Of a stretch of DNA of 64,000 nt, positions 8,431 to 17,210 are shown piece by piece (position 1 is the stretch's first letter; the number at the start of each line of letters is the position of its first letter). Made by a program: the position numbers and the translations under genes. Under the pieces are notes generated by a model that was not told the DNA's origin, did no database searches, and saw nothing but the letters and a program-made list of their open reading frames with translations. The stretch is from Sphingomonas sp. HMP6 (lineage in GTDB: Bacteria > Pseudomonadota > Alphaproteobacteria > Sphingomonadales > Sphingomonadaceae). Location: assembly GCF_013374095.1 (NCBI RefSeq), contig NZ_AP022672.1:1425501-1489500 (forward strand), written 5' to 3'.

Positions 8431-9915
8431 CTAGCGCCAGGACGGGTCGAGCGGCTGGCCACGGTTTTTCCAGGGGCCGACAGAGAGACCGTTCTGGCGT
8501 CGAGCCTTATCCGCATCGTCAATAAACTTTGGATCGTTGGGCATAGCTCGATCGAGTGTACGCGCCGAATGGTCGGCGCGTGACCGCGCGATTGCCGCCG
8601 CCCAGGCCGCTGCGGAAACACCGGCCGGACGACCAGAATAGACGGGCGCGCGCGCTTCAAACGTGCTCGCCTGTTTCATTAGGTTTGTCATCGCGATCAT
8701 ATCGCTCCCAGCCCAACCATTGATCGCAGGGCCAAGCGTAGCGCGGATTGCGCCGCGCAGCGCGGCATCGCCGTCGCGCGATCCGAGCCGCGCCCAGGGT
8801 TCGCTCCTAATTTGCCAAACGTAATACCAAAACGCCGCGCGTTCAAAATCACCGAGCGCTACCAACTCGCTAATCACCTGAATCAGCGCGGACGGATGGA
8901 CGTCGCCCGGATGCGCAACAATGAATCGTCGTGCAGCCGCACGTTGCGCAACCGATCCCCGCTGCATGATTTCAAGCTGAGCTTCGTTCGGACTCATGCC
9001 GGAAAATTCATTGCCGACGAAGCTGTATGATCCGGCAAAGCCTGGAAGGACCTGATCCAGCGCAGTGCAATCGTCCCCAAAACCAAAGGTGTCTTCATCC
9101 TCGGCGAGCTGCGATATCATCGTTTGATCGGAAAAGATCCCGGTCGCCAATGTTATCAGAGCGCTGTCGCTCGAGTCCGTTCGAACAGGCTCAAGGAAAT
9201 CCCTATCCACGCCGTTCGAAACGCCGCAACCAAAAATCCTCGCGTCCAACCGATCAGGCTCATCATCCCCCAGCCCAGTCAACGACACACGGTTCGGGAA
9301 TGTCGATTTGACGGGCCACGCGATCAATTCTGCCTGCCTCGATGCGGGCGCGCGGTACATATCGATCGTGGTGCCCTTCAAGACAATACGCGGTAATGCG
9401 ACCCAGCCGGGCGCGGTACGCATTACCGCATCATGCGCGGCCATTGCCTCCGCACGCGCAGCCGACGAGCGCGCAACATTCTTGCCGCCCACTGCGGCCC
9501 GCAATTTCAGAACTTGAAACAGCGTGAAATATGAACTCCCAATCGGCACGGTTACGCCATCCAAGGCCGTCGAAGCGCGCGCCAACTCTCCTAAAGCGAG
9601 CGATAGTTCGGCGTCTAGCAACCTTGTCGGCGTCGCCGCTTCGGAGGCGGTGGCACAGATAGTCCTTAGGGAAAGGGCGCGAGCGAGGCTGTCTTGCTGG
9701 CGTTCGCTCAAAGGTCCCAAACCGTCCTCAAATGGCGTACCAGCAGGTGGCACATCGAACTCGCTTAACGAGATCAGACGCCACGGCTGACGCAATTCTG
9801 CAACCAGAGCGGGCCATTCGGTTGCAAGCGCCGCAGTGCATGGTGATGAAGCTGGGGCAGGTTCAGTCGGCGAAGCGCCCGACAGCAGCATAGACATCAT
9901 CGTCGAAACCAGCAT
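8431..9915 (-). CDS. exported protein of unknown function
   Basis: About 494 residues beginning with a short hydrophobic signal-like segment (MLVSTMMSMLLSG), then an Ala/Ser/Pro-rich stretch. I do not recognise the protein. The middle is rich in small and acidic residues. A helical stretch near residue 385 (ALGDFERAAFWYYVWQIRSE) resembles repeat helices of other exported alphaproteobacterial proteins that are likewise unassigned. A longer GTG start at 9936 is possible; 9915 is chosen because it starts the hydrophobic segment and has a GGGGGGAG stretch upstream. No catalytic motif is visible. Confidence 0.65.
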   Translation of the reverse strand: MLVSTMMSMLLSGASPTEPAPASSPCTAALATEWPALVAELRQPWRLISLSEFDVPPAGTPFEDGLGPLSERQQDSLARALSLRTICATASEAATPTRLLDAELSLALGELARASTALDGVTVPIGSSYFTLFQVLKLRAAVGGKNVARSSAARAEAMAAHDAVMRTAPGWVALPRIVLKGTTIDMYRAPASRQAELIAWPVKSTFPNRVSLTGLGDDEPDRLDARIFGCGVSNGVDRDFLEPVRTDSSDSALITLATGIFSDQTMISQLAEDEDTFGFGDDCTALDQVLPGFAGSYSFVGNEFSGMSPNEAQLEIMQRGSVAQRAAARRFIVAHPGDVHPSALIQVISELVALGDFERAAFWYYVWQIRSEPWARLGSRDGDAALRGAIRATLGPAINGWAGSDMIAMTNLMKQASTFEARAPVYSGRPAGVSAAAWAAAIARSRADHSARTLDRAMPNDPKFIDDADKARRQNGLSVGPWKNRGQPLDPSWR

Positions 9916-9952
9916 AGCACCACACTCCCCCCGCACTCAGCAGACTGTTCGC

Positions 9953-10867
9953 TCAAATCGCGCCCGAGAACGTGTCGCACTGGTTCGGGTCACCAGTGTC
10001 GAGGCCCTTGCGCAGCCATGTCATGCGCTGCGCAGAAGTCCCATGCGTAAAGCTGTCGGGGACGACGCGGCCTTGCGTTTCCTTTTGCAGCGTGTCGTCG
10101 CCGATCGCCTGGGCGGCGGTCATGCCTTCTTCGATATCGCCCGGATCGAGCCGATCCTTATTCTGTGCGGCCCAGACGCCAGCGTAGCAATCGGCTTGCA
10201 GCTCAAGCTTCACCGAGGCGCGATTGCCCTCGATTTCGCTGCCGCGCTGCTGGATTTGCGCGACCTGATCGGCGGCTCCGGTCAAATGCTGGATATGATG
10301 GCCGAATTCGTGTGCGATCACGTAATATTGCGCGAAATCGCCCTTCGCGCCGAAGCGGTTGGCGAGTTCGTCGAAGAACGTCGTGTCGAGATAGATCCCC
10401 TGGTCGCGCGGGCAATAGAACGGCCCCATCGCGCTTTGCGCGGCCCCGCAACCGGAGCGGCCGCTGCCGCCGTAGAAGACCAGCTTCGGTGCCTCGAAAC
10501 GCGGGCCGAGCAGCTTCGCCCAGGTGCGGTCGGCCGAACTGAAGGCATTGCACGCCGCCTTGCTCGCGGGGTTGATCGCACAGCTTGAGGCGGCGTCGGT
10601 CCCGGCTTGCTGCTGCCCGACTTGCGCGCTCGGCGCGGATTGCTGACTCCCGCCACCGCCACCAAGCATGCCGAGACCGCCACCGAAGAAGAAGATCACG
10701 GCCAGCAACACCGCGACCCCGCCGCAGCCGAAGCGGCTGAACACCAGGGGCAACAGGCCAAAGAGCAAGCCGCCGCCACCGCCGCCGCCGCCAAATCCGA
10801 AGCCGCCGCCCCCCTGACCGCGCTGATCCTCTACATTAATGTTCGGATCGAAATCGTCGAGGCGCAT
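9953..10867 (-). CDS. neutral zinc metallopeptidase, YpfJ/KPN_01500 family
   Basis: About 304 residues starting MRLDDFDPN. The order is a charged N-terminus, a long glycine tract (residues about 18-32), one membrane helix (VLLAVIFFFGGGLGMLG), a Gln/Ser linker, and a peptidase domain with the zinc motif HEFGHH and a downstream Glu in LELQADCYAGVW. The family is membrane-anchored with the catalytic domain outside the cytoplasm; substrates are unknown. The upstream in-frame start at 10981 would overlap the divergent patatin gene, so the internal ATG at 10867 is preferred; MRLDDF is also the usual family N-terminus. Confidence 0.9.
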   Translation of the reverse strand: MRLDDFDPNINVEDQRGQGGGGFGFGGGGGGGGLLFGLLPLVFSRFGCGGVAVLLAVIFFFGGGLGMLGGGGGSQQSAPSAQVGQQQAGTDAASSCAINPASKAACNAFSSADRTWAKLLGPRFEAPKLVFYGGSGRSGCGAAQSAMGPFYCPRDQGIYLDTTFFDELANRFGAKGDFAQYYVIAHEFGHHIQHLTGAADQVAQIQQRGSEIEGNRASVKLELQADCYAGVWAAQNKDRLDPGDIEEGMTAAQAIGDDTLQKETQGRVVPDSFTHGTSAQRMTWLRKGLDTGDPNQCDTFSGAI

Positions 10868-11004
10868 GGTCGATAGTCCCAGGGTCGTTTCCGCTGCGGC
10901 ATGAATGCGTGGGGCGGCGTGGAGTTGCAACGGCTTTTGCGATGACGCAGCCAAAGCGCAAAACGAACGTTGATCCCGCACTGCAACACAGGCATGAAAA
11001 CTCT

Positions 11005-12180
11005 ATGGCCGATATAAACCCGATCAAACCGAAGCGGCTGGCGAAGGGCGTAAAGGCCCCCCTGCCCCTCCCCGACTGTGTCGCGCTGGTGCTGCAGGGC
11101 GGCGGCGCGCTCGGATCGTATCAGGCGGGCGTAATCGAAGGCCTCGCGTCGAGCGGGATCGAAATCGACTGGGTAGCTGGAATTTCGATCGGTGCGATCA
11201 ACGCGGCAATCGTGGCGGGCAACCCGCCCGAGCGCCGGGTCGAGCGGCTCGGCGCGTTCTGGGACAAGATGAGTTCCGCGCTGCCCAGCTTCCCGATTTT
11301 CATGAACGACCAGATGCGCGAATTCCTGCACGAATGGTCGGCAGGGTTCGTGCTGGCGGCGGGCGTGCCGGGGTTCTTCAGCCCGCGCTTCGTTTCGCCA
11401 ATGTTCGCCGTGCCCGGAACGCCCGAAGCGATGAGCTTCTACGATTCCGCGCCGCTTAAGGCGACGCTCGACTCGTTGATCGATTGGGATTTGCTCAATA
11501 ACGGTCCGGTCCGCCTGTCGGTCGGCGCGGTCGACGTCGAGAGCGGCAATTTCCATTATTTCGACACGACCGACACGAAGATCGATGCGCGCCACATCAT
11601 GGCGTCGGGCGCGTTGCCGCCCGGGTTGCCGCCGGTCGAGATCGACGGGCGGCTGTGGTGGGACGGTGGGCTGGTGTCGAACACGCCGCTGACGCATGTG
11701 CTCGATCATCAGACCGGGGCGCTGCTCGCGTTCCAGATCGATCTGTTCTCCGCCGCGACCGAGCGCCCGCGCACGATCATGGACGTGATGGCGCGCGAAA
11801 AGGAAATCCGCTTCTCCAGCCGCACGCGGCAAGTGTCCGACCAGGTGATGCGCGTCCGCAAGGACCGCGAGCTCGCGCGCAAGGTGATCGCGAAACTGCC
11901 CGCAGAGCTCCATGACGACCCCGACGTGGTGGCGCTGCGCGCGCAATCGAACGAGGATCCGGTCAACCTCGTCCACCTGATCTACCGCGCCAATGCGTGG
12001 GAGGGCGGCAGCCGCGACTTCGAATTTTCCGCCCGCACGATGCGCGAACATTGGGAGGCGGGGCAGCAAGCTGTGGCCGAGACGATGGCAAACGCGCAAT
12101 TGGTGGCGCACAACATCGAAACCGGCACCAGCGCGGCGTTCGATCTGACGGTGAAGCCGACTCCTCTTCCCATCCCCTGA
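11005..12180 (+). CDS. patatin-like phospholipase (DUF3734-type C-terminus)
   Basis: About 391 residues. The patatin catalytic features are all present: the oxyanion loop LQGGGALGSYQAG, the nucleophile elbow GISIGA (Ser of GxSxG) and the catalytic Asp in WWDGG. The C-terminal about 100 residues match the extension found in cytoplasmic patatins encoded next to 3-hydroxybutyrate dehydrogenase. The next gene, 21 bases downstream, is that dehydrogenase, so a role in polyhydroxybutyrate or storage-lipid mobilisation is inferred. An in-frame ATG at 10942 would add 21 residues; neither start has a convincing ribosome binding site. Confidence 0.88.
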   Translation: MADINPIKPKRLAKGVKAPLPLPDCVALVLQGGGALGSYQAGVIEGLASSGIEIDWVAGISIGAINAAIVAGNPPERRVERLGAFWDKMSSALPSFPIFMNDQMREFLHEWSAGFVLAAGVPGFFSPRFVSPMFAVPGTPEAMSFYDSAPLKATLDSLIDWDLLNNGPVRLSVGAVDVESGNFHYFDTTDTKIDARHIMASGALPPGLPPVEIDGRLWWDGGLVSNTPLTHVLDHQTGALLAFQIDLFSAATERPRTIMDVMAREKEIRFSSRTRQVSDQVMRVRKDRELARKVIAKLPAELHDDPDVVALRAQSNEDPVNLVHLIYRANAWEGGSRDFEFSARTMREHWEAGQQAVAETMANAQLVAHNIETGTSAAFDLTVKPTPLPIP

Positions 12181-12201
12181 CCGACCCCACGGAGATTTCG
12201 C

Positions 12202-12987
12202 ATGTTCCTTAAGGGCAAGACCGCCATCATCACCGGCTCAACCTCGGGCATCGGGCTTGAATATGCCAAGGGATTCGCCGCCGAGGGCGCGAACGTCGTC
12301 ATCAACGGCTTTGGCGATGCCGCGGCGATCGAAACCGAGCGCGCCAAGCTCGAAGCGGCGAGCGGTGCCAAGGCGCTGTACGATTCCGCCGACATGACCA
12401 AGCCCGACCAGATCGCGGCGATGGTCGCGCGCTGCCATGCCGAGCTCGGCGGTCCGGACATCATCGTCAACAATGCCGGCATCCAGCATGTCGCGCCGAT
12501 CGAGGATTTCCCGGCGGACAAGTTCGAGGCGATCATCAAGATCAACCTGACCTCGGCCTGGTATCTGATCCAGGCGGCGGTGCCGCACATGAAGGCGGCG
12601 AAATGGGGCCGGATCATCTCGACCGCCTCGGCACATTCGCTCGTCGCCTCGCCCAACAAATCGGCGTACGTGATGGCCAAGCACGGCATTGCGGGCCTGA
12701 CCAAGACGATTGCGCTGGAGACGGCGACGCATGGCATTACGGTCAATTGCATTTCGCCCGGCTATGTCTGGACGCCGCTGGTCGAGGGGCAAATCCCCGA
12801 CACGATGAAGGCACGCGGGCTGACGCGCGAGCAAGTCATCAATGACTTGCTGCTCGAGGCGCAGCCGACCAAGGAATTCGTAACGGTGGATCAGGTGGCG
12901 GCGCTCGCGTTGTTCCTGTGCCGCGACGAGGCGAAGTCGATCACCGGGGCGAACCTGTCCGTGGATGGCGGGTGGACCGCCGCCTAA
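12202..12987 (+). CDS. bdhA: 3-hydroxybutyrate dehydrogenase (SDR)
   Basis: 261 residues. It shows the SDR cofactor loop TGSTSGIG, NNAGIQH, a catalytic Ser in STASAHS and YVMAK, then the PGYVWTPLVEGQI region that is characteristic of D-3-hydroxybutyrate dehydrogenases, ending SVDGGWTAA. It oxidises 3-hydroxybutyrate to acetoacetate with NAD. GGAG lies eight bases before the ATG. It is co-directional with the patatin gene, suggesting a small polyester or ketone-body degradation operon. Confidence 0.92.
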   Translation: MFLKGKTAIITGSTSGIGLEYAKGFAAEGANVVINGFGDAAAIETERAKLEAASGAKALYDSADMTKPDQIAAMVARCHAELGGPDIIVNNAGIQHVAPIEDFPADKFEAIIKINLTSAWYLIQAAVPHMKAAKWGRIISTASAHSLVASPNKSAYVMAKHGIAGLTKTIALETATHGITVNCISPGYVWTPLVEGQIPDTMKARGLTREQVINDLLLEAQPTKEFVTVDQVAALALFLCRDEAKSITGANLSVDGGWTAA

Positions 12988-13061
12988 GACCAAAGTGCTG
13001 CTTGGCAACTTTCCATGGCCGTGGTGTGTTGGATTACGGTCGCAACGAAAGAATCAGCGCC

Positions 13062-13739
13062 TTGAACCCCTTGACCCGAATTTTCGGAACTGCCCTGTGT
13101 GCCCTGTCCGCCCCCCTCATCGTGGGCTGTGGCGGCGACAGCGACAAGAAGATCGAGGTCCGCATCGCGCCGTCGCGCGCCGTGCCGCCGGGAGGCGAAA
13201 CCGTGGCCGACTGGCGCCGGGTTGCCACCGCGGCGGACCGCGCCCGGCTACGCGGGTGGCGGCAGGCGTGGGTCGTTGCGCTGGGGAAGGTCACGTCGGC
13301 GGACGGGCTGGCGGTGCTGCGCGCCGATCCGTCGCTGTTCGACCCCGATCGTGTTTTGCCGACCGCAGCCCCGCCCGCTGGGGCATATCGCTGCCGCGTG
13401 TTCAAGCTGGGCGCCAACGGCACCGCGATGCGCAATCTCACGACCTACCCCGCGGTCGATTGCATGGTGCGGGACGAAGGCGATGTTTCAAGCCTTTATA
13501 AGGTCTCGGGCGCGCAGCGGCCGGTCGGGCTGATCTTCCCGGATTCGGGGTCCCGCGCAGTGTTTCTCGGCACGATGGTATTGGGCGACGAGACCAAGCC
13601 GCTCAATTACGGGCAGGACGCCAATCGCGACCTGGCCGGCTACGTCGAGCGGATCGGCCCACGCCGCTGGCGGCTGGTGCTGCCGCAGCCGCGGTTTGAA
13701 TCGCTGCTCGATGTGGTGGAGATTGTGCCTAAGCCGTAG
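13062..13739 (+). CDS. DUF4893-type putative lipoprotein
   Basis: About 225 residues from a TTG start: a hydrophobic N-terminus with a lipobox-like IVGC, then a domain with DWRRVATAADRARLRGWRQ and a later CMVRDEG and YAGYV-like segment that I associate with DUF4893 in sphingomonads. A GTG at 13026 is an alternative start. Any longer frame would run into the dehydrogenase gene and is rejected. The function of the family is unknown. Likely anchored in the cell envelope. Confidence 0.75.
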   Translation: MNPLTRIFGTALCALSAPLIVGCGGDSDKKIEVRIAPSRAVPPGGETVADWRRVATAADRARLRGWRQAWVVALGKVTSADGLAVLRADPSLFDPDRVLPTAAPPAGAYRCRVFKLGANGTAMRNLTTYPAVDCMVRDEGDVSSLYKVSGAQRPVGLIFPDSGSRAVFLGTMVLGDETKPLNYGQDANRDLAGYVERIGPRRWRLVLPQPRFESLLDVVEIVPKP

Positions 13740-13783
13740 CGGTCGGGCGGTGATGTCGGGACGTGGTGGCAAGCTGCCGTTCG

Positions 13784-13984
13784 TCATTCCTGAGGTGGCT
13801 TGGGTGATCCATCTGGGTTGCGCCAGCCCTCGGCCACCTCCTTCGCCACCTTCCTCGCGGATGGAGGCCAACCATCGGCTTCGAGTTCACCAACGCAGCC
13901 CCAGCAATCGCCGCCACAATCGGCGGAAAGGGGATCGGCTTCCACGCTGAGTAGACGCCCGTAAGTCTGGCAATGCGTTCCCAA
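13784..13984 (-). CDS. small Cys-rich protein, TTG start
   Basis: 66 residues with a TTG start six to seven bases after GGGAGG, the strongest ribosome binding site in this stretch. The middle reads SADCGGDCWGCVGELEADG, a compact cysteine cluster (CX3CX2C) followed by an acidic helix, and the C-terminus is charged. This Cys pattern occurs in small hypothetical proteobacterial proteins as I recall it. It might bind a metal. It is convergent with the DUF4893 gene, and no function can be assigned. Confidence 0.5.
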   Translation of the reverse strand: MGTHCQTYGRLLSVEADPLSADCGGDCWGCVGELEADGWPPSARKVAKEVAEGWRNPDGSPKPPQE

Positions 13985-14031
13985 ATGTGGCCTCCCTCTG
14001 ACGATTGGCTGACGGTGGTGGAAAGCGGACT

Positions 14032-14514
14032 TCAGCGCTGCACCTGCAAACGTAGTATCTCGCCATCCTTGTAAGCGATCCGCACCAACAAGCCCGAGCG
14101 GATTGGCCCGCCATGCGAAGCTGAGTTGTTAAAGCCAGCGGTCACGCCATAATCCGAGTAGGCGAAGTGCACCCCGCCAACGTCGAACTGCTCGTCTGCG
14201 TGTCCCTCCATGGGCATCGGCGTGAAATTCACAACGGGGCCTTCAACCACATTGTAGTCCCCCGTTTTGAGCGCTTGAACGGCCCGGTAGCTATCGAGGC
14301 CCACGGTCAAGCCTGAAACGATGGTCCAGCCAGTGGCGAACAAGAGATACAGCCACGGGAACAGTCCTCGTCGTAGCCATCTATGACCGAACGGCACCCA
14401 TACTGGCCTAAAGACCAGCACAAGACCTATGACCACGAAAATAAGACCAAATGCTGGAAAGCCCCAGTTCCGCATGGGCTGGGCGGCAGCATCGAAAACG
14501 GTCACGTATTTCAT
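14032..14514 (-). CDS. small membrane protein, DUF3592-like topology
   Basis: About 160 residues starting MKYVTVFDAAAQP. There are two membrane helices (residues about 20-40 and 55-75), then a soluble domain with VVEGPVVNF and HFAYSDYGVTAGFN. This topology resembles DUF3592-type proteins, but the match is by eye only. It sits 69 bases downstream of the IS-split small membrane gene on the same strand and may have been in one operon with it. Confidence 0.6.
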   Translation of the reverse strand: MKYVTVFDAAAQPMRNWGFPAFGLIFVVIGLVLVFRPVWVPFGHRWLRRGLFPWLYLLFATGWTIVSGLTVGLDSYRAVQALKTGDYNVVEGPVVNFTPMPMEGHADEQFDVGGVHFAYSDYGVTAGFNNSASHGGPIRSGLLVRIAYKDGEILRLQVQR

Positions 14515-14750
14515 CAATCCCCACCGTGATCCGATCGGAAGCAAGGAGCAAGCCGTTAGGCGGGCAAGGTCTGCTTCTGAGCGCTAGCGGACGCGAACGC
14601 CTCTCCGGTTAGGCACGAAGCGCCTAAACAGACGGGTTAGGAGGTCCAGAACCATGACGGCTGCGGTGGTCAGGATGTAGCAAAGCATCACGATCGTTGG
14701 GTCGCCGCCACGATGGCCATCGTACACGACGTACGATGCCACGCCGAGGG

Positions 14751-14776
14751 TGACGTGACCCCCGTCTTTCATCCAG
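14751..14776 (+). repeat. IS3 element inverted repeat, orfB-side end
   Basis: Starts TGACGTGACCCCCGTC and matches the other end over the first 15 bases exactly, then with a one-base gap to a shared TCCAG. Confidence 0.9.
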
Positions 14777-15674
14777 CGGCAGCCAGAGACCGACCGTTTT
14801 TGTCGCGCAGGAGCGCGGGCGAAGCAACGGGCGGGTTTAAACCCGCCCGTTGCTTTTCGAGGTCGGCGGCAAAGGCCGCCGGTGTGGCGTAGCCGAGCGA
14901 GGAATGTGGCCGCTCGGTGTTGTAGTCATCGACCCAGCGCGCGAGGATCGAGCGCGCCTGGCGGACCGTGAAGAACAGCGTCTCGTTGAGCAGCTCGTCG
15001 CGCATGCGACCGTTGAAGCTCTCGACGAACCCGTTCTGCGTCGGCTTTCCCGGGGCGATATAGTGCCACTCGACGCAAGCATCGCCCGACCACGCGAGAA
15101 CCGCGTTCGAGGTCAGTTCGGTCCCGTTGTCGCTGACGATCATCCTGGGCGCACCGCGCTCGGCGATCAGATCACCCAGCTCGCGCACCACCCGCTTGCC
15201 CGAGATCGACGTGTCGAGCACCGCTCGCAAACACTCGCGCGTCACGTCGTCGACGATGTTGAGGATGCGGAACCGCCGCCCCGTGGCCATCTGGTCGTGG
15301 ACGAAGTCCAGGCTCCAGCGCTGGTTGGGCAGCGCCAACACGGGTGCCGGTGCCCGCGCACCGACGGCGCGCTTGCGGCCCTTTCGGCGTCGCACCGTCA
15401 GACCTTCCTCGCGGTAGAGCCGCTGGGTCTTCTTGCGGTTGATCGTCATGCCGTCGCGCCGCAGCAGGATATGCAGCCGCCGATAGCCGAACCGCCGGCG
15501 CTGCTGCGCCAACTCGCGCAGACGCGACCGCAGGTCGCCATCATCCGCCCGGCACGAGCGATACCGCATGCTTTTGCGATCCGCCCCGACGACAGCACAC
15601 GCCCGCCGCTCGCTCATCCCCAGCGCCGTCTGGAGATGCGCGACCGCTTCCCGCTTCGCGGCAGGCGTTACCAT
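14769..15674 (-). CDS. IS3-family transposase OrfB (DDE integrase domain)
   Basis: About 301 residues from ATG 15674. An N-terminal HTH_21-type region ([16 protein letters not shown]) precedes the rve integrase core with catalytic Asp in [10 protein letters not shown], Asp in IVSDNGTEL and Glu in [14 protein letters not shown]; the C-terminal [16 protein letters not shown] is typical. It is expressed mainly as an OrfAB fusion by -1 frameshifting at the A7 run shared with the end of orfA. All catalytic residues are present. Confidence 0.95.
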   Translation of the reverse strand: MVTPAAKREAVAHLQTALGMSERRACAVVGADRKSMRYRSCRADDGDLRSRLRELAQQRRRFGYRRLHILLRRDGMTINRKKTQRLYREEGLTVRRRKGRKRAVGARAPAPVLALPNQRWSLDFVHDQMATGRRFRILNIVDDVTRECLRAVLDTSISGKRVVRELGDLIAERGAPRMIVSDNGTELTSNAVLAWSGDACVEWHYIAPGKPTQNGFVESFNGRMRDELLNETLFFTVRQARSILARWVDDYNTERPHSSLGYATPAAFAADLEKQRAGLNPPVASPALLRDKNGRSLAAAG

Positions 15675-15934
15675 TTTTTTGATAGCAGGTCCTTCAGACC
15701 CGCGTTGTCGAGCATCGTGTCCGCCAGCAACCGCTTGAGACGGGCGTTCTCCTCCTCGAGCGCCCGCAACCGCTTCGCATCGGACACCTCCAGACCGCCG
15801 AACTTGGCCTTCCACGCATAATAGGTCGCGCTGGACATCCCGTAGCGCCGGCACAGATCCGTCACCACCGCGCCAGCCTCGGCCTCTTTCAGGATGCCGA
15901 TGATCTGCTCTTCCGAAAACTGCTTCCGCTTCAT
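15668..15934 (-). CDS. IS3-family transposase OrfA
   Basis: 88 residues starting [20 protein letters not shown], a helix-turn-helix of the IS3 OrfA kind, followed by a leucine-zipper-like coiled coil ([16 protein letters not shown]). It ends in the A7 run (15680-15674, minus strand), where reading in the -1 frame enters OrfB as [10 protein letters not shown]. It binds the inverted repeats and regulates transposition. Confidence 0.93.
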   Translation of the reverse strand: MKRKQFSEEQIIGILKEAEAGAVVTDLCRRYGMSSATYYAWKAKFGGLEVSDAKRLRALEEENARLKRLLADTMLDNAGLKDLLSKKW

Positions 15935-15973
15935 CTGTCCGTCCCTTCTTCCGGGGTCGGACTCTAGCTCCAA

Positions 15974-16000
15974 CTGGAGGAAAAAACGGGGGTCACGTCA
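15974..16000 (-). repeat. IS3 element inverted repeat, orfA-side end
   Basis: On the minus strand it begins TGACGTGACCCCCGTT and mirrors the repeat at 14751-14776. It is followed outside by AGGG, the duplicated target. Confidence 0.9.
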
Positions 16001-16176
16001 AGGGTGAGCAGGGTAAATAGCGGATCGAAGCGCATCGGTTTCATGCGGCATGCTTCCGCGCTTGGGAACGTCCGCAGATGGGGCGGAAGCAATCATAATC
16101 CGCGTGAGCGGCAACCAGCTGACAAAAGCTGCTCAGCCACAGTCCAATCGCCGTAGCCGGCGCGCCGTCAGTCTCG

Positions 16177-17127
16177 CTATGCGCGCGGCGTGGTCGGCAG
16201 GAGCGCCGCATTTTCCTGCTTTTCGGGGCGGATGTAGATCGACGAGAGCCGCGGCTCGGCGGCTTTCAGTTCGGTCTCGATCTCCTCGATCAGCGTCTCG
16301 GCGTCGCCCATTGTCAGCGTGTCGCGAAAATCGGCGCTGATCGCGACGAAGATGCTTTGCGGGGCGGTGTGGAGCGTACGGACGTGGTTGACCGCCGTGA
16401 TTTCCGGGCGCGCTGAGACGATCGCGCGGACTTGGGCAACGACGGCCGGATCGGCTGCTTCGCCGATCAGCAAGCCCTTCGCTTCGCGCGCCAGCAACGC
16501 CGCGACGACGCCGAGGATGAGGCCGATTACGATCGAGGCGAGGCCGTCGATGCGCGGATCGTTCCATGCATGGCTCGCCCAGACGCCCACGCCCGCGACG
16601 AGCAGTCCGGCGAGCGCGGCGGAATCCTCGAACAGGACGATGAAGCCCGCCGGATCCTTCGACTGACGCACCGCCGCCCACCAGCCGCGCCCGCGATTGG
16701 CGGCGGAGAATTCGCGCACGGCGAGAAACCACGACCCGCCCTCCAGCGCGAACGCGACGCCGAGCACGATGTAATTGACCAGCGGATTGCGCAGGTCTTC
16801 CGGGTCTTTCCAATGCGCCCAGCCTTCGTAGATCGACACACCCGCGCCGACCCCGAAGATCAGGATTGCGACCACAAAGCTCCAGAAATACAGCTCGCGA
16901 CCATAGCCGAAGGGATGTGCCTCGTCCGGCGGGCGCCGCCCGCGATGCTGGCCGTAGAGCAGCAGCAGTTGGTTGAAGCTGTCGACGACCGAGTGGAACC
17001 CCTCGGTCAGCATCGACGACGATCCGGTGATCGACGCCGCGACGAACTTGGCGACCGCGATGCCGAGATTGGCGAGCAACGCGGCGATGACGACGATGTT
17101 TGAACCGTCTTGCTTGGACGCGGACAT
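16177..17127 (-). CDS. cation diffusion facilitator family transporter
   Basis: 316 residues with six membrane helices. Helix II carries SSSMLTEGFHSVVDSFNQ (the HxxxD metal site), and helix V carries a matching Asp-rich site around DPRIDGLASI. A cytoplasmic domain (residues about 220-300) contains NHVRTLHTAPQS. CDF proteins export Zn, Co, Fe or related divalent cations in exchange for protons; the metal cannot be told from sequence alone. There is no metal-responsive regulator next to it. Confidence 0.9.
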   Translation of the reverse strand: MSASKQDGSNIVVIAALLANLGIAVAKFVAASITGSSSMLTEGFHSVVDSFNQLLLLYGQHRGRRPPDEAHPFGYGRELYFWSFVVAILIFGVGAGVSIYEGWAHWKDPEDLRNPLVNYIVLGVAFALEGGSWFLAVREFSAANRGRGWWAAVRQSKDPAGFIVLFEDSAALAGLLVAGVGVWASHAWNDPRIDGLASIVIGLILGVVAALLAREAKGLLIGEAADPAVVAQVRAIVSARPEITAVNHVRTLHTAPQSIFVAISADFRDTLTMGDAETLIEEIETELKAAEPRLSSIYIRPEKQENAALLPTTPRA

Positions 17128-17182
17128 GGTGGAGGCTCCCTGTCGGGGTGCTGTATGCGGCAGGGGTGTTCCGTGTCACCCT

Positions 17183-17210
17183 TTGTCTTTCAGACGCTGG
17201 GTGTTATAAC
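17183..17210 (+). promoter_or_regulatory. sigma-70-like promoter of the toxin-antitoxin operon, possibly leaderless
   Basis: TTGTCT (17183-17188), a 16-base spacer and TATAAC (17205-17210). The -10 box touches the ATG at 17211, so the transcript should begin near 17217, which is the second in-frame ATG. Translation may therefore be leaderless from 17217. Confidence 0.5.

Larger units (their letters stand above)
14751..16000 (-). mobile_element. intact IS3-family insertion sequence (IS407-like), 1250 bp
   Basis: It is bounded by inverted repeats starting TGACGTGACCCCCGT at both ends (14751-14776 and, inverted, 15974-16000) and by a 4-bp direct repeat AGGG (14747-14750 and 16001-16004). It carries overlapping orfA and orfB with a slippery A7 tract. 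A four-base duplication fits the IS407 group of IS3. The intact ends and duplication imply a recent, potentially active insertion. Confidence 0.93.
14584..16044 (-). pseudogene. 68-residue small membrane protein gene split by the IS3 element
   Basis: Removing the 1250-bp IS and one copy of the AGGG target repeat joins 16044-16001 to 14746-14584 in a single open frame of 68 codons. It begins MKPMRFDPLF, has two hydrophobic stretches (about residues 9-22 and 33-51) and ends NRRGVRVR. GGAAG precedes the restored ATG at good spacing. In the present arrangement the 3' part is only readable from an ATG inside the IS end, which gives a chimeric 62-codon frame (14772-14584). Function unknown. Confidence 0.75.

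Noticed and set aside
10831-12111. 426-codon frame opposite the patatin gene
   Set aside because: The plus strand carries a full patatin with all catalytic motifs. The antisense frame has no recognisable protein.
14584-14772. 62-codon membrane-protein gene as annotated by its longest ATG frame
   Set aside because: Its first codons lie inside the IS terminal repeat; the real gene is the reconstructed 68-codon frame.
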